This document shows positions 24,472 to 32,549 of a stretch of DNA of 64,000 bases, piece after piece. Every line of letters begins with the position of its first letter. Positions within the stretch are counted from its first letter, which is position 1. The notes beneath the pieces are model-generated. The model was given only the letters and a program-made list of their open reading frames with translations, was not told the origin of the DNA and made no database searches. Source of the stretch: Dinoroseobacter sp013215265 (GTDB lineage Bacteria; Pseudomonadota; Alphaproteobacteria; Rhodobacterales; Rhodobacteraceae); the NCBI GenBank assembly GCA_963691755.1, contig OY829366.1:2542001-2606000 (forward strand). Direction: 5' to 3'. A program made the translations under genes and the position numbers.

Positions 24472-25403
24472 AACACCATACTTTTGAAACAAACGGTGTC
24501 GCTGCAAATATCGCGGTCATTGTCGTGTCAAAAGGGCGTCCTGAGCGTCTCAAGCAACTGATCCCGTTCTTAAACGCGCAAACCCTGACACCGTCACAGT
24601 TAATTATTGTCGTAACCGAGAAATCGGATGCAGATTTTGACTTGGACGATCTGGTCGACAAGAACATCAACGCGCAACTCGCCTACGCCAAACCCGGAAC
24701 GTCCCATCAGCGAAACATTGGAGTATCACTGACGTTGCCTTCAACAGATTACGTTGTTTTCTTCGATGATGACTTCATACCTTCCAAGTTTGCACTCGAA
24801 GGCATCGCACGAGGTTTTGCCGAGTTTGCAGACGTCAACGGGATGTCTGGACATGTACTCGCAGACGGCATCACTGGAAAAGGTATCACACTGCAAGAAG
24901 CAGAAAGTCTGATCGCTTCTGCGGACAAAAAGCGATCCGCGGACGTTCCCCCAAATATCGTTGCGCATACGGCCGGGCTGTACGGGTGCAATATGGCCAT
25001 GCGCCATAGTGCAATTGACGGGTTAGAATTCGACGAACGGCTGCCGCTTTATGGCTGGTTGGAAGACATCGATTTTGCTGCGCGTATGTCTGGTGAGAAA
25101 ATAGAAACCGACGCTTTCTGGGGCGTTCATCTCGGAGCAAGAGAGGGGCGCGAAGTTAATGGCGAAATCTTAGGCTACAGCCAGATCGTCAACAACTATT
25201 ACATTTACAAGAAGGGGACGGGACGCGGTCTCCGTCTTTTTAAATTGGGTTTGCGAAACTTCATCACGAACCATGTAAAGTCGCTCAGATCAGAGCCATG
25301 GATCGATAGAGTCGCCCGATCGCGCGGAAATCGGATTGGTCTTGCCCATGTTTTTCTGGGTCGTGCAAATCCAGAGAATATTCTTCGCTGGCGCGATCGC
25401 TGA
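24468..25403 (+). CDS. Glycosyltransferase, GT2 family (TTG start)
   Basis: A 311-residue GT-A enzyme. The fold starts with IAVIVVSKGRPERLKQLIPFL, and the metal-binding DXD motif is FFDDDFIPS (about residues 101-109). The acceptor-side motif GWLEDIDFAARM (about 194-205) has the typical acidic ED pair. The start is TTG at 24468, overlapping the previous stop as TTGA and supported by AGGAG at 24456-24460. It ends the plus-strand glycosyltransferase operon; a short hairpin follows about 50 bp later. Confidence 0.87.
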   Translation: MKHHTFETNGVAANIAVIVVSKGRPERLKQLIPFLNAQTLTPSQLIIVVTEKSDADFDLDDLVDKNINAQLAYAKPGTSHQRNIGVSLTLPSTDYVVFFDDDFIPSKFALEGIARGFAEFADVNGMSGHVLADGITGKGITLQEAESLIASADKKRSADVPPNIVAHTAGLYGCNMAMRHSAIDGLEFDERLPLYGWLEDIDFAARMSGEKIETDAFWGVHLGAREGREVNGEILGYSQIVNNYYIYKKGTGRGLRLFKLGLRNFITNHVKSLRSEPWIDRVARSRGNRIGLAHVFLGRANPENILRWRDR

Positions 25404-25451
25404 AGACCGCCTCACCATTCTGTGATCAATACTCTCTGAGCCGAATGATTT

Positions 25452-25470
25452 TAGCATCTTTCGGATGCTA
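25452..25470 (+). terminator. Weak stem-loop after the glycosyltransferase operon
   Basis: TAGCATC (25452-25458) and GATGCTA (25464-25470) form a 7-bp stem with the loop TTTCG, followed by TCTT. It lies between the GT2 gene and the sugar transferase gene, so it may end the upstream transcript. The stem is short and the T-tract poor. Confidence 0.4.
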
Positions 25471-25539
25471 TCTTGCAACTTCACGTTAACCATATGATAT
25501 TATTTACTTTAAACAGTCTGTTTCCAAGAATAGCACTAT

Positions 25540-25587
25540 CCTTTTGAGACATTTTGGTGTCCTTTTGCCCTAATTAGTGACCTTTTG
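25540..25587 (+). repeat. Three phased CCTTTTG direct repeats upstream of the sugar transferase
   Basis: The heptamer CCTTTTG occurs at 25540-25546, 25561-25567 and 25581-25587. The spacing is 21 and 20 bp, about two helical turns, so all copies lie on one face of the DNA. The last ends 45 bp before the sugar transferase start. A CtrA-like half site, TTAACCAT, lies at 25486-25493. The arrangement suggests regulator binding; no known regulator is assigned. Confidence 0.5.
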
Positions 25588-25631
25588 ATGGCGCTTGAGT
25601 GCCGAAATTTTGCGCTTTGTGAACAGGGGTA

Positions 25632-26330
25632 ATGACCATGCCTACCGACTTGTCAGCTGCCACGCCTACGATCTCCAAAACAGCTTTGACACCAAGCGCG
25701 CCCGTTCGTGTTTCGTTTCCGACGGGCCTTCTAAAAAATATTATTGACTTTGTAGGTGCGCTGGTTGCGATGATTTTGTTCGCTCCGATTTTTCTGGTCA
25801 TCACCGTGGTTCTGAAGCTGACTCAAGAAGGTCCAATATTCTTCTCGCACAATCGGATCGGCAAAGATGGCAAAGAATTTAGGTGTTTGAAGTTCCGCAC
25901 GATGGTTCCAGAAGCCGCAGAAATGCTCGATGAGATCTTGATGTCTGATCCGATCGCACGCGAAGAATGGAACGCAAACTACAAACTGGACAATGACCCA
26001 CGCGTCACACGGTTCGGAGCGTTCCTTCGCAAATCCAGTCTTGATGAGCTTCCGCAGATCTTCAACGTTTTGAAAAACGACATGTCCTTGGTCGGACCTC
26101 GCCCAATCACAAAGTCTGAAGGTGAGCTCTACGGTCGGCACTACTCGGTCTACAAATCGGTTCGGCCCGGCCTAACGGGGCTTTGGCAGATCTCCGGGCG
26201 TAGCGACACAAGCTATGAAGAGCGTGTTTTGCTGGACGTAAACTACGTTCGTAACCTGGCCGCATGGCGGGATATCTATATTCTGTTGATGACGGTGTTC
26301 GTTGTTTTGGTCCGCAAAGGCGCGCAGTAA
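25632..26330 (+). CDS. Initiating sugar-phosphate transferase (WbaP/ExoY family)
   Basis: A 232-residue monotopic membrane enzyme. One hydrophobic segment (about 37-62, FVGALVAMILFAPIFLVITVVL) precedes the catalytic domain, with KFRTMV, the acidic DNDPRVTRFGAFLRKSSLDELPQ stretch, VGPRP and RPGLTGLWQ, all hallmarks of the family. It moves a sugar-1-phosphate onto undecaprenyl phosphate, the first step of exopolysaccharide synthesis. It has its own 228-bp upstream region with phased repeats and so may be controlled separately. A truncated oxidoreductase gene begins four bases after its stop. Confidence 0.92.
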   Translation: MTMPTDLSAATPTISKTALTPSAPVRVSFPTGLLKNIIDFVGALVAMILFAPIFLVITVVLKLTQEGPIFFSHNRIGKDGKEFRCLKFRTMVPEAAEMLDEILMSDPIAREEWNANYKLDNDPRVTRFGAFLRKSSLDELPQIFNVLKNDMSLVGPRPITKSEGELYGRHYSVYKSVRPGLTGLWQISGRSDTSYEERVLLDVNYVRNLAAWRDIYILLMTVFVVLVRKGAQ

Positions 26331-26334
26331 CACC

Positions 26335-27136
26335 TCTGGCCTCTACACTCCAGGCATGGTGATGCTGCAACCCGCGGGCTATATTCGAGGGCTGTCACAC
26401 GGACGAAGCAGGGCTGGCGTTGCAATTCATGAACGAAGCGCCGTGCGCAAAATTGCGAAAAATGGCGCGTCATGGCCCCTTTCGTACGGGAAGGGAAATC
26501 TGACGGCGAAAAAGGTCATTCTGGCCACAAATGGACATCTTGAAAGCTTTGGCTTCGCGCGAGGCCGGCTGATGCATGTGTTTCTTTATGCAGTCATAAC
26601 ACCAGATTTGCCCCAAAACGTCCTGAGCGAGCTTTGGGGCCAATCCAGCTTGGGGGATCACGCCTTCTGACCCGATGGGAACGACCGTGCGACGGATCGA
26701 TAGCGCTAAAGGTGGCAATCGCATAATTACCCGCACATTTGCGACCTTGTTGCTTGGAATGGTGCCAAGCCAAGAAGGTGTGAAACGGGCCCGGCACATT
26801 ATGCAAGGCAAGTTAGACGCGCGCTTTCCCGCCCTCAAAGGCTTGAAGATGCAATACGCCTGGGCAGGCCATCCGTGTCTTAGCCGAAACGGCGTAAGCG
26901 TGGTGCGCGAGATAGATGAAGGCTTGTATTCCGCCTGCGTTCAGAACGGGTTTGGCACGGCGCGCGGAATCCTAACCGGCATCGCGGCAGCGGAAGCTGC
27001 CATTGGATGCAAGTCCGAAATTCGTGACTGTTTCGAAAGTCAGGGGAGTCCTTCCCACTTGCCGCCCCGCCCTTTTAAGGACCTTGGCGCGAACGCACTT
27101 CTCAAGTTCAGGGAATGGCGAGCACGTTTCGAGTAA
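26335..27136 (+). pseudogene. Decayed DAO-family FAD-dependent oxidoreductase (PuuB/OrdL-like), N-terminus missing plus frameshift
   Basis: Two consecutive pieces encode the C-terminal half of a D-amino-acid-oxidase-fold protein such as gamma-glutamylputrescine oxidase. The first (about 26335-26670) includes MLQPAGYIRGL and KKVILATNGHL. The second (about 26654-27136) includes GITPSDPMGTTVRRID and the C-terminal YSACVQNGFGTARGILTGIAAAE FAD-contact region. They are in different frames; the shift falls at a run of five G (about 26651-26655). The N-terminal half, with the dinucleotide-binding GxGxxG, is absent, and the remnant starts directly after the sugar transferase stop. Deletion at the edge of the polysaccharide island is the simplest explanation. 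Confidence 0.85.
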
Positions 27137-27145
27137 ACGCGTCCC

Positions 27146-28936
27146 CTACCGTCCCATTGCGTAAGCCTGCATCAAACGGGGCGTGGCTGCGGCAGCAACT
27201 GTACCATTTGGACGAGACTCTGCTGCCGTGAGACGACCAACGCTCCATGGTGTGGCCACCTCAACACGATGGCCACGATCCGAAAGCGCCTGGCGTGTCT
27301 CCACTGAAAAACTGGGCTCGACCACCAACTGCGCCGTTTCGCACCCGCGCGGGTAGAAACTCGCCTGTAGGTGACCCGTATGAAACAGAGGGGAATCAAT
27401 ACCTTCTTGCAGATTGCTTTCAAAATGGATCAGGCGAAGCAGATAGATCAGCTGCCATTGATCCTGTTGGTCACCTCCCGGAGTACCAAGGGCCAATCGC
27501 GCCCCATCTGGTCGCAAGGCCATACTTGGAGACAGCGTACTGCGTGGACGTCTTCCCGGCGCAAGTGCATTGGGCCCGCTTTCTTCAAGCCAGAACATCT
27601 GCGCGCGCGTGTTCAGCGGCACACCCAGCCCTGGAACAACGGGGTTTGATTTCAACCATCCACCGGATGGCGTGGCCGAAACCGCATTGCCCCATTGATC
27701 TACGACATCAATATGAACCGTATCCCCGCGCTGTTCAGTGAGGTGCGCCATGGTCGGCTCGCCAACGCCCACGCCCAGTTCTTCTGGTGTTTCCCGCCTG
27801 ATCCGGCGCTGAAACGCGTCCACTTGCGCTTCAAATCCTGCGATCTGTCCGGGTTGATGCTCAAAATTTGCCTCGCGCCCGATCAACTTGCGTCTTTCCT
27901 GCCCATACGCATCTGAAAGCAGCACGTTGAGCGGTATGTCGCTTTGGAGTGGATCGCCCAGGTAGGTTTCTCGATCGGCCATCGCAAGTTTCAACGTTTC
28001 CGTCACCAGATGGACGAATGTATCGCCGTTCGGATCCATCTCCGAAAAGGTCTCTCCGGAAAGCGTTTGCAAGGCCTGCAGCAACACAGGTCCTTGGGTC
28101 CAAGCTCCACATTTGAAAACGTTCCAACCGTTATGCTCGACAGAGATTGGCTCTTCGTAATGCGCCCGCCAGGACGCCATATCCTTCCCTTGCAAAACGC
28201 CTTTCCGCCTCGCTCCGGTTGCATCCAAGGCCTCGGCCCTTTGCATAAACGCATCGATGGCCTCTGCCACAAACCCTTCGTGAAAGGCCGTGCGCGCGGC
28301 TTCAATCTGCGCCTCTCGACCCGACGCGGTTTCAGCTTCATCTACCAGACGCTGCCAGAAATCTGCGAGTTGTGGGTTTGCAAACAGCTCGCCCGGACTT
28401 GGCGCCTTGCCTCTGGGCAGCCATATCGGGGCAGAGCTTGTCCATTCCGTCTCAAAAACCTCTGCCATGCTTGCAATCGTGGCGCACACCCTTGGCAAAA
28501 TTGGGTGACCAGAACGCGCATATCCGAGGGCCGGTGTCATGACCTCTCTGAATGACAACCGCCCATGATCACGAAGCATCAGCATGAAGGCGTCGAACTG
28601 TCCCGGAACCACTGCGGCAAGCAGGCCAGAGCCCGGTATCAAAGTCAGTCCCTCTGAGATGTAGTGATCTAGTGTTGCCTTAGCGGGCGCTGTTCCCTGC
28701 CCACACACGACGGTTGGGCGCGCCTGATCACTGGGCCAGATCATCGCAGACATGTCCCCCAATGGCCCATTGAGATGTGGCTCGACAACGTTAAGCACGA
28801 AACCCGCTGCAACCGCGGCATCTGCGGCCGTACCGCCTTTTTCAAGCATCGATAGCCCAGCTGCAGAGGCGAGCCAGTGTGTCGTGCTGACCATTCCAAA
28901 TGTGCCGGTCAATTCAGGTCGTGTTGTGAACTGCAT
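27146..28936 (-). CDS. Gamma-glutamyltransferase-family protein (Ntn hydrolase)
   Basis: 596 residues from the ATG complementary to 28934-28936; an alternative ATG at 28975 adds 13 residues and has AAGGG upstream, but the family usually begins at the FTTRPEL motif. Recognisable features are the N-terminal GGTAADAAVAAGFVLNVVEPHLNGPLGD block and the self-cleavage site, expected before the Thr in RGDTVHIDVVDQWGNAVSATPS. Downstream come the GGTs' NPVVPGLGVPLN and GRRPRSTLSPSM. Family members hydrolyse or transfer gamma-glutamyl groups or related amides. No signal peptide is evident, so a cytoplasmic role is likely. Substrate unknown. It converges on the DAO pseudogene with a 9-bp gap. Confidence 0.86.
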   Translation of the reverse strand: MQFTTRPELTGTFGMVSTTHWLASAAGLSMLEKGGTAADAAVAAGFVLNVVEPHLNGPLGDMSAMIWPSDQARPTVVCGQGTAPAKATLDHYISEGLTLIPGSGLLAAVVPGQFDAFMLMLRDHGRLSFREVMTPALGYARSGHPILPRVCATIASMAEVFETEWTSSAPIWLPRGKAPSPGELFANPQLADFWQRLVDEAETASGREAQIEAARTAFHEGFVAEAIDAFMQRAEALDATGARRKGVLQGKDMASWRAHYEEPISVEHNGWNVFKCGAWTQGPVLLQALQTLSGETFSEMDPNGDTFVHLVTETLKLAMADRETYLGDPLQSDIPLNVLLSDAYGQERRKLIGREANFEHQPGQIAGFEAQVDAFQRRIRRETPEELGVGVGEPTMAHLTEQRGDTVHIDVVDQWGNAVSATPSGGWLKSNPVVPGLGVPLNTRAQMFWLEESGPNALAPGRRPRSTLSPSMALRPDGARLALGTPGGDQQDQWQLIYLLRLIHFESNLQEGIDSPLFHTGHLQASFYPRGCETAQLVVEPSFSVETRQALSDRGHRVEVATPWSVGRLTAAESRPNGTVAAAATPRLMQAYAMGR

Positions 28937-29098
28937 ACGAGTTTTAAACAGCAATACGGGCAGCTTGTCTGCCATAACATCGATACCCTTGAGCCTTGGT
29001 CAAAGGTGATCGGCTTTGCATTTCCATCAGCGAAATCTCAATAAGGTACACCCCACGTCCCCTGAGAGCATGATCCAAAGCCGAACTGTCGCGGAGTT

Positions 29099-29818
29099 CT
29101 AGGCCTCGTCTCCATAAAAACCTGTCGCAATGACAAACTTTTCGGAACTGTCAGATCGCGACGCGGGTGGTTTCATATGCGAAACCTTTGCAAATCTCTT
29201 CTTCAGGATCGTTTGAAGGCTGCCCTCAGCCCCCCCTGCCAGAACTTTGGCAACAAATGTTCCGCGAGGCTCCAATACGTCGAATGCCAGATAGGCTGCA
29301 GCCTCACACAAGGCCACGATACGCAAGTGATCGGTCTGCTTGTGTCCCGAAGACGAGGCTGCCATGTCGCTCATGACGACATCGGCTTTGCCACCCAACC
29401 AAGCCTTTACCTTGTCGTCGGCGCCCTCTTCCATAAAATCCAACACATGCAGTTCTGCACCGGGGATCGGGTCCATCTCCTGCAAGTCCACACCGATAAT
29501 GCGTCCAACAGCTTTACCCTTCTTCTCCCCCAGGGCATTGATCCGTCCCACGGCAACCTGACACCAACCACCCGGTGCAGCACCAAGATCCACGACACGC
29601 GCGCCAGGAACCAAGAAGCGGTACTTGTCATCAATCTCCAGTATTTTGTAGGCCGCCCTGCCCCGCATGCCCTCTGCCTTGGCGCGCTGAACATATGGAT
29701 CGTTTAGCTGGCGCTCCAACCAAAGTGTCGATGAGAGCTTTCTACCGCGCGCGGTTTTCACTTTCACACGCAGATCGCGCATGCCACGACCGCTATTTTT
29801 TCCCGGAGTTCTTGCCAT
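29099..29818 (-). CDS. rlmE: 23S rRNA 2'-O-ribose methyltransferase RlmE (FtsJ/RrmJ)
   Basis: A 239-residue SAM-dependent methyltransferase for U2552 of 23S rRNA. The catalytic tetrad K-D-K-E is intact: Lys58 (RAAYKILEID), Asp151 (VVMSDMAAS), Lys191 (TFVAKVLAG) and Glu226 (SSEKFVIATGF). The SAM site is VVDLGAAPGGWCQVA (75-89). A basic N-terminal extension of about 30 residues (GKNSGRGMRDLRVKVK) is longer than in E. coli, as usual in alphaproteobacteria. It lies 67 bp downstream of a Ppx/GppA gene on the same strand. Confidence 0.95.
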   Translation of the reverse strand: MARTPGKNSGRGMRDLRVKVKTARGRKLSSTLWLERQLNDPYVQRAKAEGMRGRAAYKILEIDDKYRFLVPGARVVDLGAAPGGWCQVAVGRINALGEKKGKAVGRIIGVDLQEMDPIPGAELHVLDFMEEGADDKVKAWLGGKADVVMSDMAASSSGHKQTDHLRIVALCEAAAYLAFDVLEPRGTFVAKVLAGGAEGSLQTILKKRFAKVSHMKPPASRSDSSEKFVIATGFYGDEA

Positions 29819-29885
29819 GTGCCTAGCCTAGATTGCCACGTGCTGCAGAAACACGTGATTGCGACTTGAGGCAAGGGGCGACATG

Positions 29886-31001
29886 TCAGAAAGGGCCGTC
29901 TTCAAGCACGCCATCCGCGCTCATCTGGGCGTAAAGCAAGCCCTCGCGAAGCCCACGATCAGCCACACTCAAACGGTCGGTCGGCCAAACGCGAAGCAAC
30001 GCTTGCAATATAGCCGCCCCTGACATGATCAACGAATGCCGGTCACGTCCAATTCTCGGGTCGTCGCGGCGTCCTGTCGGACCCAAGGCAAGATAGGTCT
30101 GGATCACACGGTCAATCTGATCTGATGTCATACGCAGACCATCCACCTTATTGCGGTCATACCGCTTCAAACCAAGATGCGAAGCCGCAACCGTCGTAAC
30201 TGTTCCGCTGGTGCCAATGATCTGGAACCCTTCGCGCACCTGATTAGGTTCGTTATAAGGGCTGAATTCCGCGAGATTTTCTTCAAAAAACCAACTCATA
30301 AGCGCAAATCGCGCCGGGTCGTCCTGCACATCGTCGAACTGGTCTTTAAGCGTCGCCACACCTAAAGGAACGCTGATCCAATCGACCACCTTTGCAGCTG
30401 GAATATCTGAGACACCCGCCTCGAAACCCGAATGAAGGCGCATTATCGCTCGTGGTCGGTCAATGCGGGGCACACGGCTCAAGTCGATCCAGACAAGCTC
30501 CGTCGAGCCACCCCCGATATCCACAACCAACAACTGCTCAGTTTTCGTTGACACCAGCGGCGCGCAGCTGACAACGGCGAGCCGCGCTTCTTCTTCAGGT
30601 TCGATAATCTCAAGTGCGAGCTTTGTGTCGCGCTCAACCAATCCAATAAACTCTTCTGCGTTTGTTGCGCGACGGCAGGCCTCCGTTGCAACCAGACGCA
30701 TGCGTTTCACGCCATGCCGCGCGAGTTTCTTTTGGCAGATCTTCAGCGCACCGACCGTTCTTGCCATTGAAGATCGTGACAAATTTCCTGTCGCTTCGAG
30801 ACCCTGCCCAAGTTGGACCGATTTCGAAAAGCTATCTACGACATGGAACTGACTGCCTTTCGGTTGCGCGATCAGCATTCTGCAGGAGTTTGTCCCCAAA
30901 TCCAGCGCTGCATAGAGGTCGGCAGGATCGGGACGCGCAGGTCGTGCGTCTGAGACCGGCTTCAGGTGGTTTCTAACTTTGGGGGCACGCGGCTGCGACA
31001 T
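29886..31001 (-). CDS. Ppx/GppA-family phosphatase
   Basis: A 371-residue ASKHA-fold enzyme. The phosphate-1 loop is YAALDLGTNSCRMLIA (about 29-44), the phosphate-2 loop LLVVDIGGGSTELVWID, and the IIGTSGTVTTVAA motif is also present. Family members hydrolyse polyphosphate or pppGpp. The length matches the short alphaproteobacterial form that lacks the C-terminal HD-type domain. It probably forms an operon with rlmE; this pairing is common in Rhodobacteraceae as far as I recall. The 266-bp spacer upstream is divergent to the C1 operon. Confidence 0.9.
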   Translation of the reverse strand: MSQPRAPKVRNHLKPVSDARPARPDPADLYAALDLGTNSCRMLIAQPKGSQFHVVDSFSKSVQLGQGLEATGNLSRSSMARTVGALKICQKKLARHGVKRMRLVATEACRRATNAEEFIGLVERDTKLALEIIEPEEEARLAVVSCAPLVSTKTEQLLVVDIGGGSTELVWIDLSRVPRIDRPRAIMRLHSGFEAGVSDIPAAKVVDWISVPLGVATLKDQFDDVQDDPARFALMSWFFEENLAEFSPYNEPNQVREGFQIIGTSGTVTTVAASHLGLKRYDRNKVDGLRMTSDQIDRVIQTYLALGPTGRRDDPRIGRDRHSLIMSGAAILQALLRVWPTDRLSVADRGLREGLLYAQMSADGVLEDGPF

Positions 31002-31267
31002 GTCGCGGACCCTCCTTTCGGGCTTTCAGGACATGTTCGATGCTAAGACCCCAATCCCGTGCTGGCAAGCTTGCTGGCTATCCTCAGGGTTACTCATGTT
31101 TTTGATGAAAAGATTTCGTGAGCGGGGCCCTACCTTTTTGAAGGAGACCCAATTACCTCATAGGCGTCGCTCACGAGTGGCATCATGTCGAGATTAAGCA
31201 CTAGCACCAAAGGCCATTTGTGCAATTTGCGTTCATTCGCTGTCGTGGAAACAAAGGGAATCGATCT

Positions 31268-31564
31268 ATGCCACTTGTCACAATCGTATATTGGCGCGAC
31301 ATCCCTGCGCAGATCATCGTGGGCAAAGGCAGGCGCGGTGCAAAACATCAGCTGAGCGAACGCTTCGAACAAGCCATTGACCGTGCCGCCATGAAAGTTG
31401 GCGCAAAAGATGCGGACGCCTATCTTGCAGAATGGCGAAAAGCGGCACCCGTTGAAGTCGCAGGCGAACCAGAAGAAGTCGTGCGCGCTGAAGCGGCAAG
31501 GATTGAAGCTGAATACGACACAGAAAGATTGAAAACCCTGATCGCCAACAACGGCCACGCGTAA
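31268..31564 (+). CDS. Small conserved 'virulence factor' domain protein in the C1 operon
   Basis: 98 residues from the ATG at 31268, preceded by AAAGGGA. The N-terminus VTIVYWRDIPAQIIVGKGRRGAKHQLSERFEQAIDRAAM matches a small family named virulence factor domain, found in alphaproteobacteria beside methylenetetrahydrofolate reductase genes. Its function is unknown to me. It is soluble, mixed alpha/beta, with no cysteine. It is first in the operon with the MetF-like, methyl-THF methyltransferase and RamA-like genes, so a role in C1 transfer is implied by position only. Confidence 0.8.
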   Translation: MPLVTIVYWRDIPAQIIVGKGRRGAKHQLSERFEQAIDRAAMKVGAKDADAYLAEWRKAAPVEVAGEPEEVVRAEAARIEAEYDTERLKTLIANNGHA

Positions 31565-31603
31565 ATGCGCGCCCCGCGCATCACACATTTCTGGGAGACT
31601 GCC

Positions 31604-32527
31604 ATGGCCCTTTTGCCTTTCCGCACAAAAGCCGCCGCACAAAGCGAAGGCCTTGACCTGAGCGCTGTCCTTGCCGGCGCCTCGATAGAAGTGATGCCCA
31701 GGACCGCCGAAAAGGTCGAAGATTTCCGGGCGATCCTTCCGACAGGCACGCGTGTCTATATCGCCCATATCGACGGCACACCGATTGACGACATGGTGGC
31801 AACCGCGAAGCGGATCAGCGGCGAAGGCTTCGACGTCATGCCGCATTTCCCCGCGCGCATCATCAAAGATGAAGCCACGCTCGCAGATTGGATCGCGCGC
31901 TATCAAGGTGAGGCCGACGTGAAGCAAGGCCTTATTCTTGCTGGAGGCGTAGATACTCCGAAAGGCGACTTCCACAGTTCCATGCAGCTTTTGGAAACAG
32001 GTTTGTTCGACAAAGCCGGTTTCGAATGTCTCCATGTTGCCGGACACCCGGAAGGCAACAAGGACATTGACCCCAATGGCGGCGATGCGGTCGTGATGGA
32101 TGCTTTGCAATGGAAGCAGGATTTCTCAAACCGCACAGACGCGAAGATGGCGTTGGCAACCCAGTTTGCGTTTGAAGCCGACCCGATTATCGCCTGGGCA
32201 GAGCGCCTGCAAACCGAAGGATTTACCCTTCCAATCCATCTGGGGATTGCAGGCCCCGCCAAATTGCAGACCATGATCAAATTCGCGATCGCCTGCGGTG
32301 TCGGACCCTCACTTCGTGTGTTGCAACGCCGCGCCAAGGACGTCACCAAACTGGTGCTGCCTTTCGAGCCAACGGACCTTGTGTCTGATCTTGCGACCTA
32401 CAAGGCGGCAAACCCCAACAGCCTGATCGAACAGATACACATTTTCCCGCTGGGGGGCATCAAGACCTCGGCCACCTGGCTCGACACTCACAACGGCAGC
32501 AAAATCGCGTCCGTAGCTTCCGCTTGA
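31604..32527 (+). CDS. metF: Methylenetetrahydrofolate reductase (MetF family)
   Basis: 307 residues from the ATG at 31604, supported by GGGAG nine bases upstream; the 13 codons before it are not family-like. It is a TIM-barrel flavoprotein: SIEVMPRTAEKVEDF at the position of the family's S(F)E-P motif, VMPHFPARII, ILAGGVDTPKGDF, VAGHPEGN and the C-terminal IHIFPLGGI. It interconverts 5,10-methylene- and 5-methyl-THF. Being next to a methyl-THF:corrinoid methyltransferase rather than methionine genes, it probably oxidises methyl-THF formed by demethylation. The sequence belongs to the branch found in such C1 clusters rather than the classical biosynthetic MetF. Confidence 0.87.
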   Translation: MALLPFRTKAAAQSEGLDLSAVLAGASIEVMPRTAEKVEDFRAILPTGTRVYIAHIDGTPIDDMVATAKRISGEGFDVMPHFPARIIKDEATLADWIARYQGEADVKQGLILAGGVDTPKGDFHSSMQLLETGLFDKAGFECLHVAGHPEGNKDIDPNGGDAVVMDALQWKQDFSNRTDAKMALATQFAFEADPIIAWAERLQTEGFTLPIHLGIAGPAKLQTMIKFAIACGVGPSLRVLQRRAKDVTKLVLPFEPTDLVSDLATYKAANPNSLIEQIHIFPLGGIKTSATWLDTHNGSKIASVASA

Positions 32528-32549
32528 CCCTTATCTGAAAGCACCCTGA

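Noticed and set aside
31117..31175. Inverted repeat CGTGAGCG/CGCTCACG upstream of the C1 operon, considered as a riboswitch
   Set aside because: The arms are 8 bp and 43 bp apart; no conserved riboswitch core such as a B12 box could be recognised.
31130..32110. A 326-codon open frame on the minus strand
   Set aside because: It lies antisense to the MetF-like gene, whose frame has clear family motifs; the antisense product is rich in His, Cys and Phe with no recognisable fold.
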